Shown in pieces: positions 41,680 to 50,539 of a stretch of DNA of 64,000 nt. The notes under the pieces were generated by a model. The model worked only from the letters and a program-made list of their open reading frames with translations, was not told where the DNA came from and ran no database searches. The stretch spans positions 62,001-126,000 of the forward strand of contig NZ_PNRF01000028.1 in assembly GCF_002879615.1 (NCBI RefSeq). The letters are read 5' to 3'. The position numbers and the translations under genes are program-made. How positions within the stretch are numbered: position 1 is the stretch's first letter; every line of letters starts with the position of its first letter. Origin of the DNA: Billgrantia endophytica. GTDB taxonomy: Bacteria; Pseudomonadota; Gammaproteobacteria; Pseudomonadales; Halomonadaceae.

Positions 41680-42729
41680 ATGAGCCGTTACCTTTCCCGT
41701 TCCTCCGGTCTGATCACCGGCGTGCTCGGCCTGTCCATGCTGTTCGCCCCACTGGCAATGGCTGACGAGACCCGCATTCGCTTTCAACTCGACTGGCGTT
41801 TCGAGGGACCATCGGCTCCCTTCCTGATGGCCATGGAACGTGGCTATTTCGCCGAGGAGGGACTCGACGTGCAGTTGGATTCCGGCAGTGGCTCCGCCGG
41901 CGCCATCAACCGAGTGGCGTCCGGCGCCTACGAGATGGGCTTCGGTGATCTCAATGCCCTGGTGGAGTTTCTTGCCGAGAACCCGGATGGCCCCGGCATT
42001 CAGGGCATATACGTGGTATATGACGGCACTCCGGCATCGGTCTTCGCCCGCAAGGACCGCGATATCGATACCCCCGCAGACCTTGCCGGCAAATCCATCG
42101 CCGCCCCGGCCTTCGATACCGGTTACCGGGCCTGGGGCATCTTTGCCGCCGCCAACGATGTCGATGCCGACGATGTCGAGTGGCAGAACGTCGATCCGAC
42201 GCTGCGCGAGACCCTGCTGGTGCGCGGCGATGTGGACGCCATCACCGGTTTCTACTTCACCAGCCTGCTCAACCTGGAAGGGCGCGGCATGGGTGAGGAT
42301 GAGCTCACCATCATGCCGTTCCCCGACTATGGCGTGCCGCTCTATGGCAATGCCATCATTGCCAGCGAGTCCTTCTCCAGTGAGAACCCCGAGGCCGTCG
42401 AGGGCTTTCTCCGCGCCTTCAACCGTGCCCTCGAGGAGACCCTGGCCGACCCGGATGGCGCCATCGACTATGTGTACAACCGAGACCCGCTGATCGACCG
42501 GGAGATGGAGACCCGGCGCCTGAAGCTTGCCATCGACAGCGTCATCGATACCGCGGATGCCCGTGCCAATGGCGCCGGTGCGGTGGACGAGGAGCGCTTG
42601 CGCGATGCCATCCAGCTGGTTGCGGACGCCTACGACCTGCCTTCGGTGCCCGACCCCGAACGGGTCTTCACCTCGCGCTTCCTGCCGCCTCAGGAAGAGC
42701 GGATGATCTTCCCCGGCCAGGGGGAGTGA
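41680..42729 (+). CDS. ABC transporter substrate-binding protein, NMT1/THI5-like
   Basis: A 349-residue periplasmic binding protein with a signal peptide ending LAMADE. The mature start IRFQLDWRFEGPSAPFLMAM and RGYFAEEGLDVQLDSGSGS are typical of the NMT1/THI5 (NitT/TauT) class, which binds pyrimidine precursors, sulfonates, nitrate and similar small molecules. The substrate cannot be named. GCGAGGGCC stands before the ATG. ATPase and permease genes follow with gaps of 4 and 14 bp. Confidence 0.9.
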   Translation: MSRYLSRSSGLITGVLGLSMLFAPLAMADETRIRFQLDWRFEGPSAPFLMAMERGYFAEEGLDVQLDSGSGSAGAINRVASGAYEMGFGDLNALVEFLAENPDGPGIQGIYVVYDGTPASVFARKDRDIDTPADLAGKSIAAPAFDTGYRAWGIFAAANDVDADDVEWQNVDPTLRETLLVRGDVDAITGFYFTSLLNLEGRGMGEDELTIMPFPDYGVPLYGNAIIASESFSSENPEAVEGFLRAFNRALEETLADPDGAIDYVYNRDPLIDREMETRRLKLAIDSVIDTADARANGAGAVDEERLRDAIQLVADAYDLPSVPDPERVFTSRFLPPQEERMIFPGQGE

Positions 42730-42733
42730 AGGA

Positions 42734-43531
42734 ATGCGCGAGGCGAACACCGAAGCGCCCTTCGTCTCTTTCGATCAGGTGAGCCTGGCCTACGACGGTT
42801 CGGGCAATGCCATCGAGGACATCAGCCTGACCGTCGAGGAGGGCGAGTTCGTCGCCTTCGTCGGGCCCAGCGGTTGCGGCAAATCGACCTTCATGAAGCT
42901 GTGTACCGGTCTGCACCCACCCACGGCGGGTAGCGTGCGGGTCGATGGTGAGCCGGTAACGGGGCCGCTGAAGATATCCGGCATGGCGTTCCAGAACGCC
43001 AACCTGCTGCCCTGGCGCACCACCCTGGACAATGTCCTGCTCCCGCTGGAGATCGTCAGACCCTATCGTTCACAGTTTCGCAAGCGGCGCACCGAGTTCG
43101 TCGGCTGGGCCCGCGACCTGTTGCGCACCGTGGGGCTGGAAGACTACGAGGAGCAGTTCCCCTGGCAGCTCTCCGGCGGCATGCAGCAGCGCGCCTCGAT
43201 CTGCCGGGCGCTGATCCATCGCCCGCGCCTGCTGATGCTCGACGAGCCCTTCGCCGCCCTGGATGCCTTTACTCGCGAGGAGTTGTGGTGCGTGCTGCGC
43301 GATCTCTGGGAGTCCCAGCGTTTCACCGTGGTCCTGGTGACCCATGACCTGCGCGAGGCTGCCTTCCTGGCCGATACCGTCTACGTGATGAGTCGGCGAC
43401 CAGGGCGCATCATCGAGCGGCGCACCATCGACCTGCCACGCCCGAGGGAGCTGGCGATCACCTACGGGGAGCCGTTTACCACCCTGGTGCAAAGCCTGCG
43501 CAAGCAGATCGGCGAGATTCGCGGAACCTGA
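42734..43531 (+). CDS. ABC transporter ATP-binding protein (NitT/TauT type)
   Basis: A 265-residue ATPase: Walker A GPSGCGKST near residue 47, signature LSGGMQQR, Walker B LLMLDEPFAALD, and the H-loop in VLVTHDLREA. It belongs to the SsuB/TauB-like class. The C-terminal part is slightly extended (RPRELAITYGEPFTTLVQSL), normal for this group. GGAGTGAAGGA overlaps the upstream stop and serves as ribosome site. Confidence 0.94.
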   Translation: MREANTEAPFVSFDQVSLAYDGSGNAIEDISLTVEEGEFVAFVGPSGCGKSTFMKLCTGLHPPTAGSVRVDGEPVTGPLKISGMAFQNANLLPWRTTLDNVLLPLEIVRPYRSQFRKRRTEFVGWARDLLRTVGLEDYEEQFPWQLSGGMQQRASICRALIHRPRLLMLDEPFAALDAFTREELWCVLRDLWESQRFTVVLVTHDLREAAFLADTVYVMSRRPGRIIERRTIDLPRPRELAITYGEPFTTLVQSLRKQIGEIRGT

Positions 43532-43545
43532 TCGAGGACGGTCAC

Positions 43546-44313
43546 ATGCAGCTAAGTGAAAAGAGCCGCCAGCGTATCGCCCCCTGGGCGGCGGTCGTGA
43601 TCCTGGTGATGATCTGGGAAGCCACGGTGCGCCTGCTCGACGTACCGGAGTTCATCTTTCCTGGCGCCTGGGCCACGGCGCAGGCGCTGGTGACCTTCGC
43701 AGGCCCTATCGGCGTGCACTCCTGGCAGACCTTCTGGACTACCATGGTGGGGTTTGGCATCGGGGTCGTGGTGGGGCTGGTGCTGGGCTTCATCATCGGC
43801 TCGTCGAAGTTCCTTTATCACGCCTGCTATCCCTTGCTGGTGGGATTCAACGCCATCCCCAAGGTGGCCTTCGTGCCAATCCTGGTGGTGTGGTTCGGCA
43901 TCGGCTCGGTACCCGCCATCCTCACCGCCTTCCTGATCTGTTTTTTCCCCATCGTGGTCAACGTGGCCACGGGCCTGGCCACCCTGGAGCCGGAGCTGGA
44001 GGACGTGCTGCGTGTGCTGGGCGCCAAGCGTCTCGATGTGCTTCTCAAGGTCGGCCTGCCGCGCTCGCTGCCGTATTTCTTCGCCTCGCTGAAGGTGGCC
44101 ATCACCCTGGCCTTCGTCGGTACCGTGGTCTCCGAAACCGTGGCATCCAACCAGGGTATCGGCTACCTGATGATGAGTGCCGGTTCTCAGATGCGCATGG
44201 CACTGGTCTTTGCCGGCTTGATCGTGATCAGCGCCATGGCCATGGTGATGTACGAGCTGTTCGCCCAATTGGAGAAGCGCATGACCGCCTGGGCCCATCG
44301 CGGCCAACGCTAG
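43546..44313 (+). CDS. ABC transporter permease (NitT/TauT type)
   Basis: A 255-residue permease with six helices and the EAA-type coupling loop ELEDVLRVLGAKRLDVLLKVG before the last helices (the segment is split around LGAKR). FNAIPKVAFVPILVVWFGIG is the BPD_transp_1 core of the SsuC/TauC group. It completes the SBP-ATPase-permease operon. Its stop overlaps the stop of the convergent DUF1653 gene by four bases. Confidence 0.94.
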   Translation: MQLSEKSRQRIAPWAAVVILVMIWEATVRLLDVPEFIFPGAWATAQALVTFAGPIGVHSWQTFWTTMVGFGIGVVVGLVLGFIIGSSKFLYHACYPLLVGFNAIPKVAFVPILVVWFGIGSVPAILTAFLICFFPIVVNVATGLATLEPELEDVLRVLGAKRLDVLLKVGLPRSLPYFFASLKVAITLAFVGTVVSETVASNQGIGYLMMSAGSQMRMALVFAGLIVISAMAMVMYELFAQLEKRMTAWAHRGQR

Positions 44314-44534
44314 AATGCCTTGTCGAGCTCGAAGCGCGGTACCGGCTCGCCCTGGACCTCCACGGTTTCGGTGAACATCTCGAGCGGTCGCACCCACAGG
44401 CCGTAATCGCCGTAGAGGGCGCGGTAGACGACCAGGGGTTCTTCGGTCTCGCTGTGGTGGGCTACGCCGAGCACTTCATAGCGATTGCCCTTGTAGTGGC
44501 TATAGATACCGGGGACGGGAAGCGGACGAGACAT
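44310..44534 (-). CDS. DUF1653 family protein
   Basis: A 74-residue soluble protein matching DUF1653: PGIYSHYKGNRYEVLGVAHH, SETEEPLVVYRALYGDYGLW and RPLEMFTETV. The family is common in proteobacteria, often as a stand-alone small gene, and has no known role. It may be cotranscribed with tcdA and truC upstream, since only 33 bp separate it from tcdA. Confidence 0.88.
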   Translation of the reverse strand: MSRPLPVPGIYSHYKGNRYEVLGVAHHSETEEPLVVYRALYGDYGLWVRPLEMFTETVEVQGEPVPRFELDKAF

Positions 44535-44567
44535 CAGGGGCTCCAGGAGCGGTGAGAGGAGTCGGGG

Positions 44568-45395
44568 TCAGGCGTTGGCCTGCCTGGCCAGTCGGGCGAG
44601 TACCCGCGACACGGCCACGAAGCCGAAGCTACCGGTCACGAAGGTGGCGGCCCCGATGCCCGAGGCGCAGTCGAGTCGGGTCGATTCGCCGCTTCCGGGC
44701 TTCTGGGCACACACTTCGCCATCCATGCCAGGATAGACCAGCTGTTCGTCCGAATAGACACACTCAACCGAAAAGCGCCGCTTCGGATTGCGCGAGAAGC
44801 CGTGATCGCGACGTAGCCGTGCGCGTACCTTGGCCAGCAGCGGGTCGTGCTCGGTGCGGGAGAGATCGGCGACCTTGATCCGGGTCGGGTCGGTCTGTCC
44901 ACCGGCGGCTCCCGCGACGGTGATGGCCAGTTTCCTTCGCTTGCACCAGGCGATCAGGGCCGCCTTGGCCTCTACGCCGTCGATGGCATCCACCACATGA
45001 TCGGTATCCTCGGGGATGCGCTGGCCAAGATTGCCAGGGGTGACGAAGGCCATGTCCGCCACCACCTGAATACCGGGCTGTATCGCCCGACATCGCTCGG
45101 CCAGCACCTCCACCTTGGGGCGGCCGATGTTTCCATCCAGGGCCGGAAGCTGGCGATTGACGTTGGAAAGGCAGACATCATCCAGGTCGATCAGCGTCAA
45201 TTTGCCGACACCGGAACGGGCGAGCGCCTCGACCGCCCAACTGCCGACACCGCCTATGCCCACCACCACCACGTGGGCATGGCGAAAGCGCTCGAAGGCG
45301 CGCGTGCCATAGAGCCGGCGAATGCCGCCAAAGCGAAAGTCATGGTCGTCCCGGGACGCCGATGAAGCATCGAGGGGAGGGAGTGGAGCGCTCAT
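44568..45395 (-). CDS. tcdA: tRNA threonylcarbamoyladenosine dehydratase
   Basis: TcdA (YgdL/CsdL) is an E1-like enzyme that cyclises t6A to ct6A at tRNA position 37 with ATP. The nucleotide-binding VVVVGIGGVGSWAVEALARS, the arginine finger region NVNRQLPAL, and DAIDGVEAKAALIAWC are visible in 275 residues. It lies next to another tRNA-modification gene, truC, 20 bp away and in the same direction, suggesting a tRNA-modification operon. Confidence 0.95.
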   Translation of the reverse strand: MSAPLPPLDASSASRDDHDFRFGGIRRLYGTRAFERFRHAHVVVVGIGGVGSWAVEALARSGVGKLTLIDLDDVCLSNVNRQLPALDGNIGRPKVEVLAERCRAIQPGIQVVADMAFVTPGNLGQRIPEDTDHVVDAIDGVEAKAALIAWCKRRKLAITVAGAAGGQTDPTRIKVADLSRTEHDPLLAKVRARLRRDHGFSRNPKRRFSVECVYSDEQLVYPGMDGEVCAQKPGSGESTRLDCASGIGAATFVTGSFGFVAVSRVLARLARQANA

Positions 45396-45415
45396 GATGG
45401 GGCGTGGCCTCCTGT

Positions 45416-46180
45416 TCAGGCGGTGGGTTCGGGCTGGCGTGACGATGTGGCACGGTCGACTGGCAGGTGGCCCGCCCAGCCGAAGCGCTCGAACAGCGCT
45501 GTCATGCAGGCATCCAGCGCGCAGCTCACGTCCAGGCGATGGGCTTCCATCGGATGATCGAAGGACAGTCCGACAGCCGCCAACAGCAGGCGAGGGCAGT
45601 GCAGCTGCTCTCCGAAGAAACGATTGTGGTTTCCCTTGCCGTGCTTCGCATCGCCGATAATGGGATAGCCGCGCTGTGACAGGTGTCGGCGGATCTGGTG
45701 GCGTCGCCCGGTCAGCGGACGGGCCTCCATCAAGGAGTAGCGGCTCTGTGGGTAGCGGTCCACCCGCACCGGCAACTCCACACTGTCCAGGCGCCTCACC
45801 TCGGTCATGGCTTCCATGGCCGGCATTTCCGCCTTGGGCCGGCTGCCGTCTTCCTCGCGGAGCGGATATTCGAGCCGGTCCCGTTCGGGGCCGATACCAC
45901 GCACTACCGCCAGGTAGCGCTTGGCGACCCGACGGGTGGCGAAGGCGTCACCCAGTCGTGTCGCGACGTCCGGGGAGAGGGCGAAGACCATGACGCCGGA
46001 GGTGGGGCGGTCCAGCCGGTGCACCGGGTAGACTCGCCGTCCCAACTGGTCGCGCAGTCGTTGCAGCAGGAAGTCGCGCTCGCCGCGGGCCAGGGGCGTC
46101 CGATGGACCAGTAGCCCGGCCGGCTTGTGCACGGCGACCAGGTGGTCGTCCTGATGAAGAATCGAGAGTGCTTCCGACAT
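45416..46180 (-). CDS. truC: tRNA pseudouridine(65) synthase TruC
   Basis: A RluA-family pseudouridine synthase of 254 residues. The catalytic motif HRLDRPTSG carries Asp57; other family segments are ILHQDDHLVAVHKPAGLLVH and ARPLTGRRHQIRRHL. There is no S4 domain, as expected for TruC, and the length matches. It precedes tcdA in an apparent operon. Confidence 0.93.
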   Translation of the reverse strand: MSEALSILHQDDHLVAVHKPAGLLVHRTPLARGERDFLLQRLRDQLGRRVYPVHRLDRPTSGVMVFALSPDVATRLGDAFATRRVAKRYLAVVRGIGPERDRLEYPLREEDGSRPKAEMPAMEAMTEVRRLDSVELPVRVDRYPQSRYSLMEARPLTGRRHQIRRHLSQRGYPIIGDAKHGKGNHNRFFGEQLHCPRLLLAAVGLSFDHPMEAHRLDVSCALDACMTALFERFGWAGHLPVDRATSSRQPEPTA

Positions 46181-46272
46181 GACGGTCCGGCCTGTTCGAT
46201 GAGGCGGCTATTGTCGCCGCCGCATTCGGCATTGTCATCCCGGCATTGGTGCATTGGTCGTCAAGGGGCGGG

Positions 46273-47571
46273 TCATTCGGTGTCCTGGCAGTTTCCACGC
46301 TCCAGGATGCCCTCGGCAATACGCTCGATGCCCTGCCGATAGGCCGCCTGTCGGTAGGAGATATCCTCCCGCTCTGCGCGTTCGAGCACCCGTCGGCCTT
46401 CGCGGACGATCTGTTCCTTGAGACGCTCGTTGATCGTCTCTTCGGACCAGCGCTCGCCGGTGAGGTTCTGCATCCACTCGTAGTAGCTGACGATGACGCC
46501 GCCCGTATTAACAAGCACGTCCGGCAGCACGGGGACACCCCGTTCGTTGAGCCGCTCGTCGGCCTGGCTGGAAACCGGGCCGTTGGCGATCTCCAGTAAT
46601 GCCCTTGCCTGTACCTGGTCCACGTTGTTCGCATGGATCTGGTTCTCCAGTGCCGCCAGCGCCAGTACGTCGACATCCAGGGCCAGCAGGTCGTCCCGGT
46701 CGAGATGCTCCACATCCTCGGCGATGCACACCGACTCATCGCAGTAGACCAGGTCATGCAGGCGCTGGTTCTGGGTTTTCCGTTCCATGATGGCATCGGG
46801 GTCCAGTCCGTTTTCGCTGCGGATGGCCCCCTTCGAGTCGGAGAGAGCGACGATGCGATAGCCCCGTTCATGGGCCAGGCGGGCAAAGTGATATGCCGCA
46901 TTGCCAAAGCCCTGAATGGCGACGGTGGTATCTTCGGGCTTGCGCTGTTCCTGTTCGGCCCACAGGTCCAGCACATGCAGGGCGCCTCGCCCGGTGGCAG
47001 CCACGCGGCCGTAGGAACCCCTCAGTGCCGTGGGCTTGCCGGTAATCGCGGCGGGTACCTTGCGACGAGCCAGGTGATCGTATTCGTCGGCCATCCACCC
47101 GATCACGGTGGCATTGGTGTTCACGTCGGGGGCGGGGATATCCCGGTCCGGGCCCATGATATCGGCGACGGCGCGGATGTAGCCCCGGGCCAGGCGCTCC
47201 AGCTCCAGGCGGGAGAGCCGCTTGGGATCGACCTTCACCCCGCCCTTGCCACCGCCATAGGGCAAGTCGACGACCGCGCACTTCACGGCCATCCAGAAGC
47301 TCAGCGTCGTCACCTCTTCCTGGTTGACGTCGGGGTGGAAGCGGATACCGCCCTTTGCCGGCCCCAGGGTGGTGTCGTACTGCACCCGCCAGCCGGGGAA
47401 GACGCGCAGGCTCCCGTCGTCCATGCGCACCGATACGCTCACCTGCAGAGAGAGGCTAGGCTGCATCAGGCGCTCCCTGACATCGTCGTGCACCTCGAGC
47501 GCCTCGCAGACTTCCTCCAGCCGAGAGCGAGCGTCGTCAAACAGGTTGGCATGATCCTTTTGCCGGGACAT
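46273..47571 (-). CDS. Glutamate dehydrogenase (Glu/Leu/Phe/Val family)
   Basis: A 432-residue amino acid dehydrogenase. GPAKGGIRFHPDV binds substrate, PYGGGKGGV carries the catalytic Lys109, and AIQGFGNAAYHFARLA is the dinucleotide fold. An AAGGAGG six bases before the ATG at 47571 decides the start; the ATG at 47577 touches the ribosome site and is unlikely. NAD versus NADP use is not decided; length and motifs fit the hexameric NAD-type GDH. It links glutamate to central carbon metabolism and to osmolyte supply. Confidence 0.92.
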   Translation of the reverse strand: MSRQKDHANLFDDARSRLEEVCEALEVHDDVRERLMQPSLSLQVSVSVRMDDGSLRVFPGWRVQYDTTLGPAKGGIRFHPDVNQEEVTTLSFWMAVKCAVVDLPYGGGKGGVKVDPKRLSRLELERLARGYIRAVADIMGPDRDIPAPDVNTNATVIGWMADEYDHLARRKVPAAITGKPTALRGSYGRVAATGRGALHVLDLWAEQEQRKPEDTTVAIQGFGNAAYHFARLAHERGYRIVALSDSKGAIRSENGLDPDAIMERKTQNQRLHDLVYCDESVCIAEDVEHLDRDDLLALDVDVLALAALENQIHANNVDQVQARALLEIANGPVSSQADERLNERGVPVLPDVLVNTGGVIVSYYEWMQNLTGERWSEETINERLKEQIVREGRRVLERAEREDISYRQAAYRQGIERIAEGILERGNCQDTE

Positions 47572-47792
47572 CGTCATCCTCCTTGAATTCGTGAACCTGA
47601 CTGGCTTGCCAGAAGCGTAGCAGCCGGCAAGCCGATCCCGGTCAGGACCAGAGAGCCCTTGACGAAAAATTTCAGTCGCATACACGATGAAGCACTATCT
47701 TGGGCAGGTCACCGAAGGTGCTCTCGTCAAGCAGGGGGTCGCCCCGACCCGCATCTACTCGGACCGTTTCGATATCGTGTGAGGAGACCGCC

Positions 47793-47885
47793 ATGCTGCA
47801 CGTGTACGCCCATAGAGCCGGCAACCTCTGTGCGTTACTGCTCGTTCTCGTCGTCCTTGCAGCGGCACTGTGGCTGTCCCGCTAG
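47793..47885 (+). CDS. Small single-span membrane peptide, 30 residues
   Basis: A 30-codon frame begins at an ATG eight bases after GAGGAGACC. The product has a short polar start (MLHVYAHRAGN) and one strongly hydrophobic helix (LCALLLVLVVLAAALWL) ending in SR. That is the layout of a small inner-membrane protein. It lies divergent from glutamate dehydrogenase and 30 bp before the end of the convergent repeat-protein gene. No homologue is known to me. Confidence 0.5.
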   Translation: MLHVYAHRAGNLCALLLVLVVLAAALWLSR

Positions 47886-47915
47886 GCTGACGCCTTTCCA
47901 ACGGCAACGGACGCC

Positions 47916-49328
47916 TCACTCGGCGGTCAGGCTCACGACATAGCCGCCACTCTCACTGCCGCCGTAGGAGCGGGCAATGGCGCGATATTCGCCAGGCTCC
48001 AGGTGGGTATGAATGCGGGCATCGAGATGCTCGCCGCCATCGTCGTCGCTGAGAGAGATGCCTCCGCCTTCCAGCTCCAGGTAGGCATCCAGCTCGCTCG
48101 ACATCATATCCAGGCGATAGTAGCCAGCTTCTTCCACTTGAAAAGAATAATGATCGCGGGCTCCGGCCCCCAGCCAGGCGTTCAGGGAGTGGCCGATCTC
48201 CAGGTGTCCACTGCTGGGCAGCTCATCGGGTTCCACGGCCATGGCCTTGAGTTCGAACATGCCGCTACCGCCGAAGCTGTGGCTGCGGGCGGTCAGGGTG
48301 TAGCTACCGGGCCCCAGGTGGTGCCGAATACGGGCATCGAGGCCCTCGCCACCGTCGTCGTCGCTGATGAATACCCCCTCGCCCCGCAGCTCGAGAAACG
48401 CATCGAAATCCGAAGAGAGCATGTCAATGGTGACCATGGCAGAGGTGTCGAGGGTCAACTGGTATTCCAGCCCCTGACCGTTGAGCCAGCCGTGCAGCGG
48501 CTCGTCGAAGGCCAACTCGCCGCTGTTGCGCAGGGAAGCGCCATCGGCCAGTGCGTGAGGGTCTACCGTCAGGGTGTAGAGGCCGCTGTCCTGTCCATAG
48601 GCACTGCGGGCGGTCAACTGATATTCCCCGGGCTCCAGGAAATCGGCAATGCGGGCGTCCAGGTTGCCGCCGCTATCGTCATCCTCGCGGTGATACCCGT
48701 GTGGCCCTTCCAGCACCAGGTAGGCATCGATATCGCCGGAGCGCATCTCGACCTGATAGAGACCGCTCTCCTCGATGGTCAACGTATAGGTATCAGCGCC
48801 GTCCTGCAGCCAGCCATCCGCACGTGAAGGCACCTCCAGGGCATCGCCGGTGGTGAGCTCCATGCCGCGGCTCGTGATGTCGAAGGGTCCATAACTGTGC
48901 TGGTCGTTACCGCTGACCACCAGGGTGTAGTCACCGCTTTCGTCGATGCGGCGGCGCAGCGCCGAGGGCTGCGACGGGTCGAGATGGTAGGAGCCGGTAT
49001 ACGTCGAAGCCAGGAGTCGATCCCGGTCGTCATACAGGGCCAGCCTGCCATGCAGCGGGCCACCCAGCTCGATCTCGACCAGGGCGCCTTCCTCCAGGGG
49101 CAGGATATAGCGCGAGAAGCGGCTCCCATCCTTGCCGTTGAGCTCACTGCGCGAGGTAATCTCGCCGCGGTGGCGTTCGCCCAGTTGAATGAGTTCGTTC
49201 ACGGCGACCGTTTCACTGCCCGCTGCGTCAGGCGTGGAACCCGGCGCCGGTAGCTGCCAGCCAACGATGAAACCGGCGGCAACGCCGCCCAGAGCAATGA
49301 GGGTCAGGGAAGAGGCACGATTGGCCAT
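47916..49328 (-). CDS. Secreted/membrane-anchored protein with PPC-like repeats
   Basis: A 470-residue protein with one N-terminal hydrophobic segment (LTLIALGGVAAGFIVGW; signal or anchor) and about four tandem units of roughly 100 residues. The last three units each contain D-x-DA(Y/F)LxLEG, then a (D)DD-x-GG-x-LDARI stretch and LxPGxYxLTARS. This pattern is that of bacterial prepeptidase C-terminal (PPC)-like beta domains, and the acidic loops could bind Ca2+. The first unit has lost the acidic loop. Very acidic, as expected outside a halophile cell. Function unknown. Confidence 0.75.
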   Translation of the reverse strand: MANRASSLTLIALGGVAAGFIVGWQLPAPGSTPDAAGSETVAVNELIQLGERHRGEITSRSELNGKDGSRFSRYILPLEEGALVEIELGGPLHGRLALYDDRDRLLASTYTGSYHLDPSQPSALRRRIDESGDYTLVVSGNDQHSYGPFDITSRGMELTTGDALEVPSRADGWLQDGADTYTLTIEESGLYQVEMRSGDIDAYLVLEGPHGYHREDDDSGGNLDARIADFLEPGEYQLTARSAYGQDSGLYTLTVDPHALADGASLRNSGELAFDEPLHGWLNGQGLEYQLTLDTSAMVTIDMLSSDFDAFLELRGEGVFISDDDGGEGLDARIRHHLGPGSYTLTARSHSFGGSGMFELKAMAVEPDELPSSGHLEIGHSLNAWLGAGARDHYSFQVEEAGYYRLDMMSSELDAYLELEGGGISLSDDDGGEHLDARIHTHLEPGEYRAIARSYGGSESGGYVVSLTAE

Positions 49329-49535
49329 TCAAGCATCCTTGTTCGATGGCAAGCACCGGGGATCGGAAAGCGGCGGCACGCCGGGCGGTTTTTTTACATT
49401 AAATGACTATTATATGATGCTTTCATCGTTGAGAGACACGCAGCGTATCGTAAGTTGACGTTCACGAGGTGAGCGTCGCTTCTATTCTGATAAGCAGCGG
49501 TTCATTCTGAACGTGACTCAACCAAGGAGACTGTC

Positions 49536-50201
49536 ATGTCTGCCACTGTCTTGATCACCGGCGCCAATCGTGGCGTCGGCCTGGCCTTGTCCCGTCACTA
49601 CCACGGTGCCGGCTGGTCGGTGGTCGGCGTGTGCCGCCGGGCATCCGCTGAGCTCGCCGAGGTCGCCACGCGTGTCATCGATGGTGTCGACGTGGCCAAT
49701 ACCGACGATGTGGCGCGTCTGGTCCATGAGCTGGAGGGACAGCGGCTGGACCTGTTGATCAACAATGCCGGCCTACTGCGCGACGAGCAACTCGGCGAGA
49801 TCGACTTCGGCTCGATCCGCGAGCAGATGGAGATCAATGCCTATGCGCCACTGCGAGTGGCCGAGGCATTGCTCGACAATCTTGGTGAAGGCAGCAAGAT
49901 CGCCAATATCTCCAGTCGCATGGGCTCTATTGCCGATAACGATTCCGGCGGCCGATACGGTTACAGGGCCTCCAAGGCTGCGCTGAATGCCTTCGGTAAA
50001 TCGCTGGCCATGGACCTGGCCCCCCGAGGCATCGCCGTGATCCAGCTGCATCCCGGTTTCGTGCAGACCCGCATGGTCAACTTCGGTGGCCTGATCTCGC
50101 CGGAGGAAGCCGCTGCGGGCATCGCGGCGCGTATCGAGGCGTTGACGCTCGAGACCACCGGCTCCTTCTGGCACAGCAATGGTGAACCGTTGCCCTGGTA
50201 G
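49536..50201 (+). CDS. Short-chain dehydrogenase/reductase
   Basis: A 221-residue classical SDR. TGANRGVGLAL is the NAD(P)-binding motif, LLINNAGLL the structural NNAG, and the catalytic residues are Ser in ANISSRMGS and Tyr/Lys in YGYRASKAAL. CRR after the second strand suggests NADP. AAGGAGACTGTC precedes the ATG. The substrate is unknown. The gene stands alone with a 207-bp AT-rich upstream gap. Confidence 0.92.
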   Translation: MSATVLITGANRGVGLALSRHYHGAGWSVVGVCRRASAELAEVATRVIDGVDVANTDDVARLVHELEGQRLDLLINNAGLLRDEQLGEIDFGSIREQMEINAYAPLRVAEALLDNLGEGSKIANISSRMGSIADNDSGGRYGYRASKAALNAFGKSLAMDLAPRGIAVIQLHPGFVQTRMVNFGGLISPEEAAAGIAARIEALTLETTGSFWHSNGEPLPW

Positions 50202-50302
50202 GCGAGGCGGCGGGCGCCGATTCGCTCATGAACGGCAGGCGCTCGACCCAGCTCTCCGGTGGTCCAGTGGCCAGCAGCGACCATGCGATGGTGGCATGGG
50301 AC

Positions 50303-50449
50303 TCATTCGCCCCACCTTCGCCGTGTCTTGTCGCGCAAGGCCTTTTCCCGGTCGCGCTTGCGCTGACGGGCCAAGGCGTTGCCATTGGCCAGTAGCGCCA
50401 GGAACTCGATTTCCTCGTCGCTGAGGGGGTCGCGTTTCTTGTTCGCCAT
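50303..50449 (-). CDS. Small charged protein, 48 residues
   Basis: A 48-codon frame from the ATG at 50449 (GGAG eleven bases upstream). It reads MANKKRDPLSDEEIEFLALL and then ANGNALARQRKRDREKALRD: a basic start, an acidic helix and a strongly basic, probably coiled C-terminus ending RRRWGE. No signal or membrane segment. The amphipathic pattern supports a real gene; function unknown, possibly nucleic-acid or ribosome binding. Confidence 0.5.
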   Translation of the reverse strand: MANKKRDPLSDEEIEFLALLANGNALARQRKRDREKALRDKTRRRWGE

Positions 50450-50539
50450 GTCGGCACCGCTCCGTATGTCTCATACGCCTGTGGTGCCAGCCTAAACGTG
50501 CTGGATGACAGCGATATGTCAGTGCGGCGTCCCCCGCCG

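Noticed and set aside
49381..49400. T-run after a GC stretch (CCGGGCGGTTTTTTT) as terminator
   Set aside because: No proper inverted repeat precedes the T-run, and no plus-strand gene ends there; more likely part of an AT-rich promoter region.
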